This document shows, one piece after another, positions 54,970 through 64,000 of a stretch of DNA of 64,000 nucleotides. The notes beneath the pieces were generated by a model that was not told the origin of the DNA, searched no databases, and saw only the letters and a program-made list of their open reading frames with translations. A program made the position numbers and the translations under genes. Positions within the stretch are counted from its first letter, which is position 1. Each line of letters begins with the position of its first letter. The stretch comes from Mesorhizobium wenxiniae (GTDB lineage: Bacteria; Pseudomonadota; Alphaproteobacteria; Rhizobiales; Rhizobiaceae): NCBI RefSeq assembly GCF_002284535.1, contig NZ_NPKH01000011.1, positions 485,539 to 549,538 of the forward strand, given 5' to 3'.

Positions 54970-56061
54970 ATGAAAACGTTGATGCGATCATTGCCCGGCA
55001 GAACGCTGCTGCTGACAGCAGCACTCGCCGTTCTCGCCATAGCGGGGCTTGCAGCGCGACCTGCAGCAGCCGAGGAACTGGCAAAAAACCTGTTCGGCGC
55101 CAAAAAGCTGCCGGCCGTGGCCGCGCCGCAGTCGATCGGTTTTTATTCCAAGGGCTGCTTTGCCGGCGGCGTCGCCATTCCCCTGAACGGTCCGAAATGG
55201 GAGGTGATGCGGCCTTCGCGCAACCGCCGCTGGGGCCATCCGACGATGATCGCGCTGATCGAGAAACTGTCGCGCGACGCCGCGGCCGATGGCTGGCCCG
55301 GCCTTTTGGTCGGCGACATTTCGCAGCCGCGCGGCGGCCCGATGCTGACCGGCCATGCCTCGCACCAGATTGGCCTCGACGCCGACATCTGGCTGACGCC
55401 AATGCCCGACCGCAAGCTTTCGATCGAGCAGCGCGAAAACATGAGCGCCACCTTGCTTGTCGACGAAAAGACCCACCTGGTGAAGGATGAGCTCTGGGTA
55501 CCGGCGCATACGCGGCTCCTGAAGCGCGCGGCAAGCTATGCGGAAGTCGAGCGAATCCTGGTCAATCCCGGCATCAAGAAGAAGCTCTGTGACACGGTGA
55601 AAGGCGACCGCGCATGGCTGCGCAAGGTCAGGCCGTTCTGGGGCCACGACTATCACTTCCACATCCGCATCGGCTGCCAGCCCGGCTCGCCCAAATGCAA
55701 AGCACAGGAAAACACGGCGCCAGGCGACGGCTGCGACCAGTCGCTGGCCTGGTGGTTCACCGAGGAACCATGGCGCCCCAACAAGAACCCGGACAGGCCG
55801 AAAGCACGCGACCTGATGACGATGGCGAGCCTGCCTGCGGAATGCCAGGCAGTGCTCGACGGGCCAGATCCGGCTTCGGCGGAGGCGGTCACCTATTATG
55901 GCGACGGCGTGCCGGTCGCGACGGCACCCGTTCTCACGAAGGCCCCGGCGCCGGCGCGGGCATCCGCAAGCGGCGCGGCAGCGCTCCCGGCCTCGATCAA
56001 CGCCTTCGCGGCAACGCCCGAGATCGGCATTCCGCTGCCCCGGCCGCGGCCGGGGAACTGA
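54970..56061 (+). CDS. mepA: Penicillin-insensitive murein DD-endopeptidase
   Basis: 363 aa. A signal peptide (about 1-34, ending AARPAAA) sends it to the periplasm, where it cleaves DD-crosslinks of peptidoglycan. The LAS-type metal motifs are present: HASHQIGLDADIWL (His-x6-Asp) near residue 137 and FWGHDYHFHIRIGC near 220, and cysteines likely to form disulfides. The C-terminal 60 residues (Ala/Pro-rich, ending IGIPLPRPRPGN) are longer than in E. coli MepA. The gap to glk has no gene. Confidence 0.94.
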   Translation: MKTLMRSLPGRTLLLTAALAVLAIAGLAARPAAAEELAKNLFGAKKLPAVAAPQSIGFYSKGCFAGGVAIPLNGPKWEVMRPSRNRRWGHPTMIALIEKLSRDAAADGWPGLLVGDISQPRGGPMLTGHASHQIGLDADIWLTPMPDRKLSIEQRENMSATLLVDEKTHLVKDELWVPAHTRLLKRAASYAEVERILVNPGIKKKLCDTVKGDRAWLRKVRPFWGHDYHFHIRIGCQPGSPKCKAQENTAPGDGCDQSLAWWFTEEPWRPNKNPDRPKARDLMTMASLPAECQAVLDGPDPASAEAVTYYGDGVPVATAPVLTKAPAPARASASGAAALPASINAFAATPEIGIPLPRPRPGN

Positions 56062-56329
56062 GGCGATATTGGGGAAAGGCGGTCGAGGGTGCTCTCAAAC
56101 GCAGCGGCGCTCTTACGTGACGGCATTGATCCCAGGGTCTGCGCCGTTACAGTGGTGGTCGAAGGGTGCAACGATCCGGGTTGTCCGCGCCCGTTTAGGC
56201 CAAATCTCACCGCATCTTGCTCTGAATCCTAGGGCGCCGCATTTCGAAAACTGATTTCCCTTTCCCGGGTCATGCGCTAGTCAACGAAGGAACGGCGGAA
56301 CGCCACTGGGAACCGGGACGGACGAGAGC

Positions 56330-57349
56330 ATGCCAGGCGACGACGAGACAGCGCTGCAGTTTCCGGTCCTGATCGGCGACATCGGCGGCACCAACGCGCG
56401 CTTTTCGATCGTGCTCGACGCGAACTCGGAACCCACCGAACCGCAGATCGTCCAGACCGCCAATTTCAACACCATCGACGAGGCGATCCAGGCGGCGGTG
56501 CTCGACCGCTCGTCGGTCCGGCCCAACTCCGCCGTGCTGGCGGTGGCCGGCCCAGTCGACAGCGACGAGACCCCGCTCACCAACTGCCCATGGATCGTCA
56601 AGCCGAGAAAGATGTTTGCCAGCCTCGGCCTCAGCGACGTCGTGGTGCTCAATGATTTCGAGGCGCAGGCGCTGGCCGTCGTGGCGCTCGGCGAAGAGCA
56701 TATGGAAAAGATCGGCGGCGATGCGCCGGAGCCCAATGCGGGACGGGTGGTGCTCGGCCCCGGAACCGGGCTTGGCGTCGCCGGCCTGGTCCATGCGCTG
56801 AACCACTGGATACCGGTACCCGGCGAGGGGGGACACATGGATATCGGGCCGCGCACGCCGCGCGATTTCCAGGTCTTTCCGCATATCGAGAAGCTCGAGG
56901 GCAGAATCTCCGGCGAGCAGATCCTGTCCGGACGCGGCCTGGTCAATGCCTACCGGGCGGTGGCCAAGGCGGACGGCAAGCCGACGCCGTTCACCACGCC
57001 GGCCGAGGTCACCGCCGCGGCACTGGCGAAGTCAGATCCGGTGGCCGAGGAAGCGCTGTCGATGTTCGTCACCTGCCTCGGGCGCACCGCCGGCGACCTT
57101 GCGCTGGTGTTCATGAGCCGCGGCGGCGTCTTCCTGACCGGCGGCATCGCGCAGAAAATCCTGCCGGCGCTGAAAACCGGCAATTTCCGCGCCGCCTTTG
57201 AGGACAAGGCGCCGCACAGCGAGCTGATGCGTACCATGCCCGTCTATGTGATCACCCATCCGCTGGCAGCGCTTTCCGGGCTCGCGGCCTATGCCAGAAA
57301 CCCGTCGCTGTTCGGCGTCCAGACGGCAGGGCGGCGCTGGCAGGCCTAA
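56330..57349 (+). CDS. glk: Glucokinase
   Basis: 339 aa, proteobacterial Glk family. Phosphorylates glucose with ATP to glucose 6-phosphate. [18 protein letters not shown] (phosphate-binding loop) opens the protein; [34 protein letters not shown] (catalytic Asp), [35 protein letters not shown] and [10 protein letters not shown] follow. It precedes an ABC exporter gene by 117 bases. Confidence 0.94.
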   Translation: MPGDDETALQFPVLIGDIGGTNARFSIVLDANSEPTEPQIVQTANFNTIDEAIQAAVLDRSSVRPNSAVLAVAGPVDSDETPLTNCPWIVKPRKMFASLGLSDVVVLNDFEAQALAVVALGEEHMEKIGGDAPEPNAGRVVLGPGTGLGVAGLVHALNHWIPVPGEGGHMDIGPRTPRDFQVFPHIEKLEGRISGEQILSGRGLVNAYRAVAKADGKPTPFTTPAEVTAAALAKSDPVAEEALSMFVTCLGRTAGDLALVFMSRGGVFLTGGIAQKILPALKTGNFRAAFEDKAPHSELMRTMPVYVITHPLAALSGLAAYARNPSLFGVQTAGRRWQA

Positions 57350-57466
57350 GCCCCCGGGGAAGTTTTGGCGGCCTCGGCCATAGGCAAGCCGCCACCGGGG
57401 CGCTAAGAGGATTGCCGAATTGGTCCGGCCGCGAAGCCGAACCGACATCACTGGAACGATCCCGAC

Positions 57467-59320
57467 TTGAACCAGTCGCCAAACCACCAAACCAAAGCCC
57501 GGCCCGGCGAGATCGTGGCGGTGATCCGCCGCATCATCGCCGAGAACAGCCACGACTATCGCTGGTATTATGTTCTGGCCGTTCTGTGCCTGGTGACGGT
57601 TGCGGCCACGACCGCCTTCACCGCCTGGATCATGAAGGATGTCGTCGACCAGATCTTCTACGAGCAGCGCGGCGATCTCATCGCGCTGATCTGCGTATCG
57701 ATCCTGAGCGCCTTCATGCTGCGCGGGCTGGCCACCTACGGCCAGGCGGTAACGCTGGCTAGGATCGGCAACAATCTGGTGGCCCGCTACCAACGCCGCA
57801 TCTTCGCTCATCTGATGAAGCTCGGCATCGGTTTCTTCAACGACACGCGCTCGGGCCGGCTGGCCGCCCAGATCAACGAGAACGTCAACGGCATCCGCGA
57901 TCTGCTGTCGATGACGCTGACCTCCGTGGCACGTGACGCCGTATCGCTGATCGCGCTGATCGGCGTCATGATCTGGCAGGATCCGATGCTGTCCCTGATG
58001 TCGCTGCTGATCGGGCCGCCGCTGATCTACACGGTGATCTACCTGACCCGCAGAATAAGGCGCGCAACGCGCGAAGCGGTGCAGATCAACTCGCGGCTAA
58101 TCGGCGCCATGCAGGAGGCAACGCAAGGCATCGCCATCGTCAAGGCCTTTACGCTGGAGGACGAGCTGTCGCGCCGCATCAGCGGTCTTGTCGACAGTGC
58201 CGAGCAGAGGGCAAACCGCATCGCCCGCGTGTCGGAGCGGCTGACGCCGATCTCCGAAATGCTGGCCGGCTTCGCCGTTGCCGGCGTCATCGCCTATTCC
58301 GGCTACCGGGCAGCCGTCGGCGGCCAGCCGCCGGGCGCCGTCTTTGCCTTTATCACCGCATTGCTGCTCGCCTACGACCCGGCCCGGCGGCTGGCGCGCA
58401 TGCAGGTCGGCATGGAAAGGGCGCTGGTCAACGCGCGCATGATTTACGAGCTGCTCGATCTCGAGCCGCAGCAAGGCGACGCACCCGGGGCGGCCGAAGC
58501 GAAGATCACCCGGGGCGAGGTGCGCTTCAACAATGTGTCATTCGGTTATGTCGCCGGCGCGCCGGTGCTGCAGGATCTCAGCTTCGTTGCCGCCGCCGGC
58601 AAGATGACGGCCATCGTCGGCGCCTCGGGCGCCGGCAAGTCGACGCTGGTGGCGCTGTTGCAGCGTTTCTATGATGTCGATGCGGGCAGCATCGAGGTCG
58701 ACGGCCAGGACATTTTAGAGATCACCAAGCAGTCGCTGCGCAGCTCGATCGCCTATGTCTCGCAGCAGCCCTATCTGTTCGAAGGCTCCATTCGCGACAA
58801 CATTCGCTACGGGCGGCTGAGCGCCAGCGACGCCGAGATCGAGCTGGCCGCGCAACAGGCCGAGGCTGATGGCTTCATCCGCCAGCAGCCGCAGGGCTAT
58901 GACACCCCTGTCGGCGAAGGCGGCCTGACGTTGTCGGGCGGCCAGCGCCAGCGCCTGTCGATCGCCCGCGCCATCGTGCGGCAGGCGCCGATCCTGCTGC
59001 TCGACGAGGCGACCTCGGCGCTCGACAACGAAGCGGAAGCGCGCGTCCAGCAGGCGCTGACCCAGATCATGGCGGGGCGCACGACCATCGTCATTGCGCA
59101 CCGGCTGTCGACCGTGGTCAATGCCGATCATATCATCGTGCTGGAACAGGGCCGGCTGGTCGAGCAAGGCACGCATGCCTCGCTGATGGCCGACCCGCAC
59201 AGCGTCTATGCCCGGTTCCACCGGGTGCAGGGCAACAAGGGGCTGGGGCTTGTCGACGACGGCAAGCCAATCCAAACTCTGCTGCGGCGCGCGAAAAAAG
59301 CGATTGGGAGAAATTTATGA
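57467..59320 (+). CDS. MsbA-like ABC transporter (membrane plus ATPase)
   Basis: 617 aa from a probable TTG at 57467 (GGAACGA upstream); a later in-frame start is possible. Six helices (about 40-320) with the ABC_membrane loops, then the ATPase: [45 protein letters not shown], signature [16 protein letters not shown], Walker [18 protein letters not shown] and the His loop [10 protein letters not shown]. It is of the lipid A / multidrug exporter type (MsbA, LmrA). It overlaps dapB by four bases, an unexpected operon partner. Confidence 0.9.
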   Translation: MNQSPNHQTKARPGEIVAVIRRIIAENSHDYRWYYVLAVLCLVTVAATTAFTAWIMKDVVDQIFYEQRGDLIALICVSILSAFMLRGLATYGQAVTLARIGNNLVARYQRRIFAHLMKLGIGFFNDTRSGRLAAQINENVNGIRDLLSMTLTSVARDAVSLIALIGVMIWQDPMLSLMSLLIGPPLIYTVIYLTRRIRRATREAVQINSRLIGAMQEATQGIAIVKAFTLEDELSRRISGLVDSAEQRANRIARVSERLTPISEMLAGFAVAGVIAYSGYRAAVGGQPPGAVFAFITALLLAYDPARRLARMQVGMERALVNARMIYELLDLEPQQGDAPGAAEAKITRGEVRFNNVSFGYVAGAPVLQDLSFVAAAGKMTAIVGASGAGKSTLVALLQRFYDVDAGSIEVDGQDILEITKQSLRSSIAYVSQQPYLFEGSIRDNIRYGRLSASDAEIELAAQQAEADGFIRQQPQGYDTPVGEGGLTLSGGQRQRLSIARAIVRQAPILLLDEATSALDNEAEARVQQALTQIMAGRTTIVIAHRLSTVVNADHIIVLEQGRLVEQGTHASLMADPHSVYARFHRVQGNKGLGLVDDGKPIQTLLRRAKKAIGRNL

Positions 59321-60156
59321 GCGGTACGGCCACAAACGACCCCGTCAGTGAAATGGGCCTGGTGGTGGTCGGCGCAGCCGGCCGCATGGGCCAGGCGCTG
59401 ATCCGCGCCATCCACACCAATCCGGGCGCCCGCGTCGCCGGCGCGATCGAGCGGGCCGGCTCGCCCCATCTCGGCAAGGATGCCGGCGAGCTGGCCGGCA
59501 TCGGCACTATCGGCGTCGTGATCGGCGACGATCCGCTGCCGGCCTTCGCCAGGTCCGACGGCGTCCTCGATTTCACCAGCCCGGCGGCGACCGTCGAATT
59601 CGCCGGCTACGCGGCGCAGGCGCGCATCGCCCATGTCATCGGCACCACCGGCTGCTCGGACGACGACAATGCCAGGATCACTGCTGCGGCGCGCCACGCG
59701 ACGATCGTCAAGTCAGGCAATATGAGCCTCGGCGTGAATCTACTGGCGGTGCTGGTGGAGCAGGCGGCGCGCGCGCTCGATGCCGACGATTTCGATATCG
59801 AGATCCTGGAAATGCACCACCGGCACAAGGTCGACGCGCCGTCGGGCACGGCGCTGCTGCTCGGTGAAGCCGCCGCCGCTGGGCGCGGCATCGACCTTGG
59901 CGGGAACAGCGTGCGGTCGCGCGACGGCCATACCGGCGTGCGCAAGACCGGCTCGATCGGCTTCGCCACGCTGCGCGGCGGCTCGGTGGTCGGCGACCAC
60001 TCCGTGGTGCTGGCCGGCACCGGCGAGCGCATCACGCTCGCCCATCATGCCGAGGACCGGGCGATCTTCGCCCGCGGCGCGGTCAAGGCAGCACTTTGGG
60101 CGCGCGGCAGGAAGCCGGGACTGTATTCGATGCGCGACGTGCTCGGACTCGCCTGA
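59317..60156 (+). CDS. dapB: 4-Hydroxy-tetrahydrodipicolinate reductase
   Basis: 279 aa. Lysine and meso-diaminopimelate pathway; reduces the dehydrated intermediate with NAD(P)[19 protein letters not shown] is the nucleotide-binding motif; [35 protein letters not shown], the signature [26 protein letters not shown] with catalytic His and Lys, and GEVVGDHSV-like [22 protein letters not shown] complete it. Followed by gpmA after 32 bases. Confidence 0.95.
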   Translation: MSGTATNDPVSEMGLVVVGAAGRMGQALIRAIHTNPGARVAGAIERAGSPHLGKDAGELAGIGTIGVVIGDDPLPAFARSDGVLDFTSPAATVEFAGYAAQARIAHVIGTTGCSDDDNARITAAARHATIVKSGNMSLGVNLLAVLVEQAARALDADDFDIEILEMHHRHKVDAPSGTALLLGEAAAAGRGIDLGGNSVRSRDGHTGVRKTGSIGFATLRGGSVVGDHSVVLAGTGERITLAHHAEDRAIFARGAVKAALWARGRKPGLYSMRDVLGLA

Positions 60157-60188
60157 GACGATCTGATCCACAAACTGAAGGAGCAAAA

Positions 60189-60809
60189 ATGTCGGGAACT
60201 CTCGTGCTCGTGCGCCATGGCCAGAGCGAATGGAACCTGAAGAACCTTTTCACCGGCTGGCGCGATGTCGACCTGACCGAACTGGGCCACGCCGAGGCCA
60301 AGCAGGCGGGCCAAAAGCTGAAGGCGCGCGGCATGAAATTCGACATCGCCTTCACCTCGTCGCTGATCAGGGCGCAGAAGACCTGCCAGCACATTCTCGA
60401 CGCGGTCGGCCAGAGCGATCTCGAGACCATCCGCGACCAGGCGCTGAACGAGCGCGACTATGGCGACCTCTCCGGCCTCAACAAGGACGACGCGCGCCAG
60501 AAATGGGGCGAGGAGCAGGTGCATGTCTGGCGCCGCTCCTACGACGTGCCGCCGCCCGGCGGCGAAAGCCTGAAGGACACCGGCGCGCGCGTCTGGCCCT
60601 ATTATCTGCACGACCTGCAGCCGCATGTGCTGCGCGGCGGCACAGTGCTGGTGGCGGCGCACGGCAATTCGCTGCGCGCGCTGATCATGGCGCTGGACGG
60701 CAAGTCGGGCGAGGAGATCGTCAGACTGGAGCTCGGCACCGGCGTGCCGGTCATCTACAAGCTCAACGCCGATTCGACGGTGGCATCCAAGGAAGTGCTG
60801 GAGGGCTGA
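60189..60809 (+). CDS. gpmA: 2,3-Bisphosphoglycerate-dependent phosphoglycerate mutase
   Basis: 206 aa from ATG 60189, with AAGGAG upstream. Converts 3- to 2-phosphoglycerate. [29 protein letters not shown] holds the catalytic histidine; [61 protein letters not shown] and [19 protein letters not shown] complete the dPGM pattern. It is shorter than E. coli GpmA, as usual in alphaproteobacteria. A longer frame from 60096 runs through dapB and is not used. Confidence 0.94.
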   Translation: MSGTLVLVRHGQSEWNLKNLFTGWRDVDLTELGHAEAKQAGQKLKARGMKFDIAFTSSLIRAQKTCQHILDAVGQSDLETIRDQALNERDYGDLSGLNKDDARQKWGEEQVHVWRRSYDVPPPGGESLKDTGARVWPYYLHDLQPHVLRGGTVLVAAHGNSLRALIMALDGKSGEEIVRLELGTGVPVIYKLNADSTVASKEVLEG

Positions 60810-60877
60810 GCCGGCGGGGCACCTTTCAAAAAAGCGCGTTGACACTCACCGTTTGCCCGCCTAAAGAGCCCGCACCA

Positions 60878-60962
60878 GCCCAGATGGCGGAATTGGTAGA
60901 CGCGCACGGTTCAGGTCCGTGTTCCGCAAGGAGTGGAGGTTCGAGTCCTCTTCTGGGCACCA
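60878..60962 (+). tRNA. tRNA-Leu (anticodon CAG)
   Basis: An 85-base gene with the long variable arm of leucine tRNAs. Acceptor stem GCCCAGA (60878-60884) pairs with TCTGGGC (60952-60958), then A and encoded CCA. The anticodon loop TTCAGGT gives CAG; the T-loop is GGTTCGAGTCC. It reads CUG codons, the commonest leucine codon in this GC-rich genome. Confidence 0.96.
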
Positions 60963-60985
60963 ATCCCTTTGTAAGCTCTTGATTT

Positions 60986-61008
60986 CCTGGAAACCTTAGG
61001 TTTCCGGG
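60986..61008. terminator. Hairpin after tRNA-Leu
   Basis: CCTGGAAACC-TTA-GGTTTCCGGG is a 10-base stem with one mismatch, 24 bases past the tRNA. There is no T-run, so it may be a processing or Rho-type end rather than an intrinsic terminator. Confidence 0.4.
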
Positions 61009-61188
61009 TCATCGGCTGCTACACAAAGGTGCTGTCGCCTTGCGAATGACCTCACCCAACAAGGCGTCCTGATACGCCCCCTGGTTCGTAAGGCGCATTC
61101 CTGCAGACATCTTGAGGTTGGCGCGCGGCGGCCGCGTTGTGAGCATCTTCCCATACGGAATGTCATCGAGTAGCGTGCGGGGCGGCAT
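61009..61188 (-). CDS. Unidentified small ORF next to tRNA-Leu
   Basis: 59 aa from ATG 61188, with AAGGAG 11 bases upstream. MPPRTLLDDIPYGKMLTTRP and RLTNQGAYQDALLGEVIRKA have a natural amino-acid mix, unlike a shadow frame. No known family is recognised. It could be a small gene or the tail of a larger one lost near the tRNA, a common insertion target. The rest of 60963-61332 holds no gene. Confidence 0.35.
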   Translation of the reverse strand: MPPRTLLDDIPYGKMLTTRPPRANLKMSAGMRLTNQGAYQDALLGEVIRKATAPLCSSR

Positions 61189-61332
61189 GTGACGGCGCTC
61201 TCCTTGGCGAATGCACTGCCGCACCTTCAGCAGTTGCCGTCAGAAGATGGGGCTGGTGTCACAACCCGGTGCTTGCCGTGACGAGTTGTTCCCGTCCCGG
61301 TTCGTTTCGGCACCGAAGCGAGGGGGAAGAAA

Positions 61333-62301
61333 ATGCACAACCGATTTCGGCGGTGCCTGCGGAGAATGTCGCTGGCGGCATTGATGCTGGCGGTAAACGT
61401 CCCGGTCCACGCGGCTGATCTCGTCATTGCGATGCCGAACTGGCCGTCGGGCCAGGCGACGGCAAACATTCTCAAGGTCAGCCTGAAGCAACATTTCGGG
61501 CTCGATGCCGATGTGCGCGAGATGGGGACGCTTATTGCCTTTGCCGGCCTCGATTCGGGCGAGGTGGATATTCATCCCGAAATCTGGTTGCCCAACCTGG
61601 ACAATCTGGTGAAGAAGTATGTCGACGGCGCCGGCACGGTAGCCATCAGCCCCATCGGTGTGCCGGCATGGCAAGGCATATGCGCTACCCGCGAAACTGC
61701 CGACAAATTCGGCATTCGCGACATTTCGGATCTCGCCGACCCGCGCAAAACCGCAGCGTTGGACACTGATCGGGACGGACGCGGAGAACTCTGGATTGGC
61801 GCCGAGGGTTGGTCCTCGACGGCGATCGAGCGTGTCCGCGCCAACAGCTATGGCTACGCCGAGACAATGACATTGCTGGAGACGCCGGAGGATGTCGGAA
61901 TGGCCGCTGTCGATGCCGCGGTTGCCACGGCTCATCCGATGGTGTTTGCCTGCTATGCGCCGCATCACGTGTTTAAACTGCACGAAATTGTCCGGCTTAC
62001 CGAGCCGCCTTTTGACCCGGCAAAGTGGAAGATCGTGCTGCCTTCCGAGGACCCGCTCTGGGTCTCGAAGTCAAGCGCGCCGGTGTCATGGGATACGGCA
62101 CATTTCCACATCGCTTACGCCACCTCGCTGCGCAAGAAATATCCGAAGGTGGTAGAGTTCCTGGAACGGGTCGACCTCAAGCCCGAGGACGCTACCAAGA
62201 TGAGTTATGCGCTCCAGGTGGAGCGCCAGGATCCTTACGAGTACGCCAAACAATGGGTTGCCGCGCAGGGCGCTCGAGTGCAAGGGTGGGCAAATCCATG
62301 A
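61333..62301 (+). CDS. Glycine betaine/choline-type ABC substrate-binding protein (OpuAC)
   Basis: 322 aa. Signal peptide (about 1-28, ending PVHA). DLVIAMPNWPSGQATANILKVSLKQHFGLDADVREMGTLIAFAGLDSGEVDIHPEIWLPN is the OpuAC/ProX pattern, and the later FACYAPHHVFKLHEIVRLTEPPFD also fits. Trp residues would bind the quaternary ammonium group. No permease or ATPase gene is adjacent; the following gene is an L,D-transpeptidase overlapping by four bases, so the binding protein may work with a transporter encoded elsewhere. Confidence 0.87.
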   Translation: MHNRFRRCLRRMSLAALMLAVNVPVHAADLVIAMPNWPSGQATANILKVSLKQHFGLDADVREMGTLIAFAGLDSGEVDIHPEIWLPNLDNLVKKYVDGAGTVAISPIGVPAWQGICATRETADKFGIRDISDLADPRKTAALDTDRDGRGELWIGAEGWSSTAIERVRANSYGYAETMTLLETPEDVGMAAVDAAVATAHPMVFACYAPHHVFKLHEIVRLTEPPFDPAKWKIVLPSEDPLWVSKSSAPVSWDTAHFHIAYATSLRKKYPKVVEFLERVDLKPEDATKMSYALQVERQDPYEYAKQWVAAQGARVQGWANP

Positions 62302-62990
62302 CTGGAAAGCTGACGATCGCGGGACGCGCCGCTCTCCAGCGTCGCTCCCTGACGGCAATTGTCGCGGTAGCGCTCGGTCTTGTCGCGGTGGCGGCGCTGG
62401 CTGCCGGAACACAGGTTTTCGATCCGAAAACCCGCAAATGGGTGGACTACGACCGCACCAGGGCGCGCAAATACTATGCCGCGCATAATGAAGTGCCAGA
62501 GGCGTTTCGCCCGCAGATGGTCAAGTTCCGCACGGCGGAAGTGCCTGGTACGATCATCATCGATGGCAACCAGCATTTTCTCTACCTTGTGCAGCCGGGT
62601 CAGCGCGCCATGCGCTACGGCATCGGGGTGGGCCGGGAAGGCTTTGGATGGGCCGGAATCGTGCGCGTCGGCCGCATGGCGGAATGGCCGACCTGGACGC
62701 CTCCGGCCGAAATGATCGCTCGCGACCCGAATGCGGTCAAACATGCGGGAGGCATGCCGGGAGGGCCCGACAACCCGCTCGGCGCCAGGGCGCTCTATCT
62801 GTATGAGCGCGACCAGGACACGATCTACCGGATACACGGCACGCCGGAGCCGTGGACGATCGGGCTCGACGTGTCATCAGGGTGTATCCGAATGCGGAAC
62901 GACGACATCACCGATCTGGCGTCGCGCGTCAAGGTTGGCGCCAAGGTCATCGTTCTCATGCAGGGGGCGGCACTTTACAAGGGTGTGTAA
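62298..62990 (+). CDS. L,D-transpeptidase (YkuD domain)
   Basis: 230 aa. An N-terminal hydrophobic segment (about 20-37) is a signal peptide or anchor. The YkuD domain (about 80-225) has GTIIIDGNQHFLYLVQPGQRAMRYGIGVGREGFGWAG and the catalytic HGTPEPWTIGLDVSSGCIRMRNDD (His and the S-x-GC cysteine). Such enzymes make 3-3 crosslinks or attach proteins to peptidoglycan. It overlaps the OpuAC gene by ATGA and is followed by a lipoprotein gene. Confidence 0.93.
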   Translation: MTGKLTIAGRAALQRRSLTAIVAVALGLVAVAALAAGTQVFDPKTRKWVDYDRTRARKYYAAHNEVPEAFRPQMVKFRTAEVPGTIIIDGNQHFLYLVQPGQRAMRYGIGVGREGFGWAGIVRVGRMAEWPTWTPPAEMIARDPNAVKHAGGMPGGPDNPLGARALYLYERDQDTIYRIHGTPEPWTIGLDVSSGCIRMRNDDITDLASRVKVGAKVIVLMQGAALYKGV

Positions 62991-63030
62991 AGCCGGGGTG
63001 TGTGAAGCGGCATTCGGAGAGGGACAAGCA

Positions 63031-63360
63031 ATGTCGGCAAAACCTGCAGTGAGAATTTCGATCCGGGCAATAGCAATTGGATTCTTGGCGGGGGGCCTGA
63101 GCGCTTGCGTCAGCGCGCCGCCGCCGCCGCCTCAGGACCAGATGTCCAGGACCCAGGTCGAGACGGCCCCGGCGGACCTCCAGCTGCTTTGCGCCGACGC
63201 GGTGGCCAAGGCGAGTGGCGCCGATAGCACCAAAATACTTCCGGTTTCATCGAGCAAGATCGATTCCAAAACCTATCAGGTCGAACTCGATGCCAGCGGC
63301 AAAAAGACAAGCTGCCTTGTGGATACGGACGGCAATGTCAAATCCGTTCAGCCCACCTGA
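63031..63360 (+). CDS. Putative lipoprotein, 109 aa
   Basis: ATG 63031, with GGAGAGGG upstream. The N-terminus runs AIAIGFLAGGLSAC (lipobox LSAC), then a Pro-rich linker (SAPPPPPQDQ) and a small domain: DLQLLCADAVAKASGADSTKILPVSSSKIDSKTYQVELDASGKKTSCLVDTDGNVKSV. That pattern (Cys...Tyr-x-Val...CLVD) occurs in many alphaproteobacterial small lipoproteins of unknown role. Follows the L,D-transpeptidase by 40 bases. Confidence 0.8.
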   Translation: MSAKPAVRISIRAIAIGFLAGGLSACVSAPPPPPQDQMSRTQVETAPADLQLLCADAVAKASGADSTKILPVSSSKIDSKTYQVELDASGKKTSCLVDTDGNVKSVQPT

Positions 63361-63562
63361 TCCGCTCTGGTCGAAGGATTTTGCGGCGATCTGACGATTG
63401 CCGCGAAAACTGGCGGTCGACTTGACGTGACGACGTCGGCGGCGACCGGACGCAGCCTGCCTCAACCCAGCGGCATCGTCGTGATTGGCACGTCCGGGCA
63501 TTAGCTGTACCATCCCCACGCCGGGCGCCGATGCGGCGTGTGCCGGCGAGGGAGAAACGTCC

Positions 63563-63802
63563 ATGTTACGATCAATTTCGCTTGCGGTTTTCCTGGCGGT
63601 CGTTCCTGCGACAGCCTTTGCAAATTCATGCCCGACCATCATGGCCGCAATCGACGCGGCGTTGCCAACCGCGACGCTGTCCGAGGCCGATAAGACCAAG
63701 GTCAAGGAACTGCGCGCCCAAGGCGAGAAATTGCACGCCGCCGGCGATCATGCAGGGTCAGAGGCTGCGCTCAACCAGGCCAAGACGATGCTCGGCATAT
63801 AA
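63563..63802 (+). CDS. Small exported hypothetical protein, 79 aa
   Basis: From ATG 63563, with GAGGGAG nine bases upstream. A signal peptide (MLRSISLAVFLAVVPATAFA) leads to a helical mature part of about 59 residues: CPTIMAAIDAALPTATLSEADKTKVKELRAQGEKLHAAGDHAGSEAALNQAKTMLGI, like a short helical hairpin. No named family recognised; similar small periplasmic proteins occur in Mesorhizobium. Confidence 0.65.
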   Translation: MLRSISLAVFLAVVPATAFANSCPTIMAAIDAALPTATLSEADKTKVKELRAQGEKLHAAGDHAGSEAALNQAKTMLGI

Positions 63803-63922
63803 TTGCGGCAAGCCAACTGAGCGACACGCGGCTTCCTGTTCGTCGATACAGTGATTTTGACAGATCGGCGATCGGCAGCGAGCGTCGATCCCCGTCAGTG
63901 GCGAATCGCAAACGTTTGAGAC

Positions 63923-64000
63923 TAGAGCGGGTCACGCTTTGACGGAATCGAAAGGGATTCCGGATTGGTCTGATTTGTGATTCAAGATGCTGGCTGGATT
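63923..64000. repeat. Palindromic intergenic repeat (cut by window edge)
   Basis: Begins TAGAGC like the element at 425 and holds GGAATC-GAAAG-GGATTCC. The rest (GGTCTGATTTGTGATTCAAG...) runs to the edge. It looks like a member of the same class of rhizobial multicopy repeats. No gene is seen from 63803. Confidence 0.45.

Overview
The window reads as a chromosomal segment of a Rhizobiales alphaproteobacterium, most probably Mesorhizobium or a close relative. This rests on high GC, the gene order hrcA / rph-rdgB-hemW, an mbfA gene with an Irr-type palindrome, a GGAAC-N16-CGTT (EcfG-type) promoter, TAXI-TRAP and BacA-like transporters, and palindromic intergenic repeats. The genus is inferred from memory of gene content, not from a search.

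Layout. 0-6 kb: amino-acid ABC transporter (permease cut by the window edge, plus binding protein), a cydAB-type quinol oxidase, and a two-gene ABC-2 exporter. 6-14 kb: Tat-exported PhoX-like phosphatase, small membrane protein, PAP2 phosphatase, XRE regulator with SulP permease, and a BacA/BclA-like ABC fusion. 14-20 kb: CYTH-CHAD pair divergent from a TetR-HlyD-ATPase-permease operon with a 20-bp palindrome at the TetR promoter. 20-26 kb: GST, PLP dehydratase, an SDR remnant, then an accessory pair of overlapping genes encoding a cytoplasmic subtilisin-like protease and a ComEC-like metallo-beta-lactamase-fold hydrolase. 26-31 kb: iron and stress genes (mbfA, ArsR/DUF1127/NIPSNAP/ABM cluster, a 5'-truncated ligD, a DUF892 gene with an EcfG promoter). 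31-38 kb: DCC protein, TAXI-TRAP system, YCII protein with an ECF42-like sigma factor, GST. 38-44.5 kb: cysK, LysE exporter, hrcA, rph, rdgB, hemW.

44.5-48.8 kb is a second accessory island between housekeeping genes. It holds a remnant of a peptidoglycan-binding protein, a secreted caspase-fold / PG-binding / C-type-lectin protein, an FHA-class III cyclase, a decayed low-molecular-weight phosphatase gene and two small basic ORFs. 48.8-64 kb is mostly core: rsmI-yraN, uppP, GST-queG-SDR, mepA, glk, an MsbA-like ABC protein with dapB and gpmA, tRNA-Leu(CAG), and a betaine-type binding protein with an L,D-transpeptidase and small exported proteins.

The best candidates for an undescribed system are the protease/MBL pair (21.8-25.3 kb) and the FHA-cyclase/caspase-lectin pair (45.1-47.8 kb). 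Neither function can be proven from sequence alone. Several genes start downstream of the longest possible frame; starts here follow Shine-Dalgarno sequences, signal peptides and family lengths.
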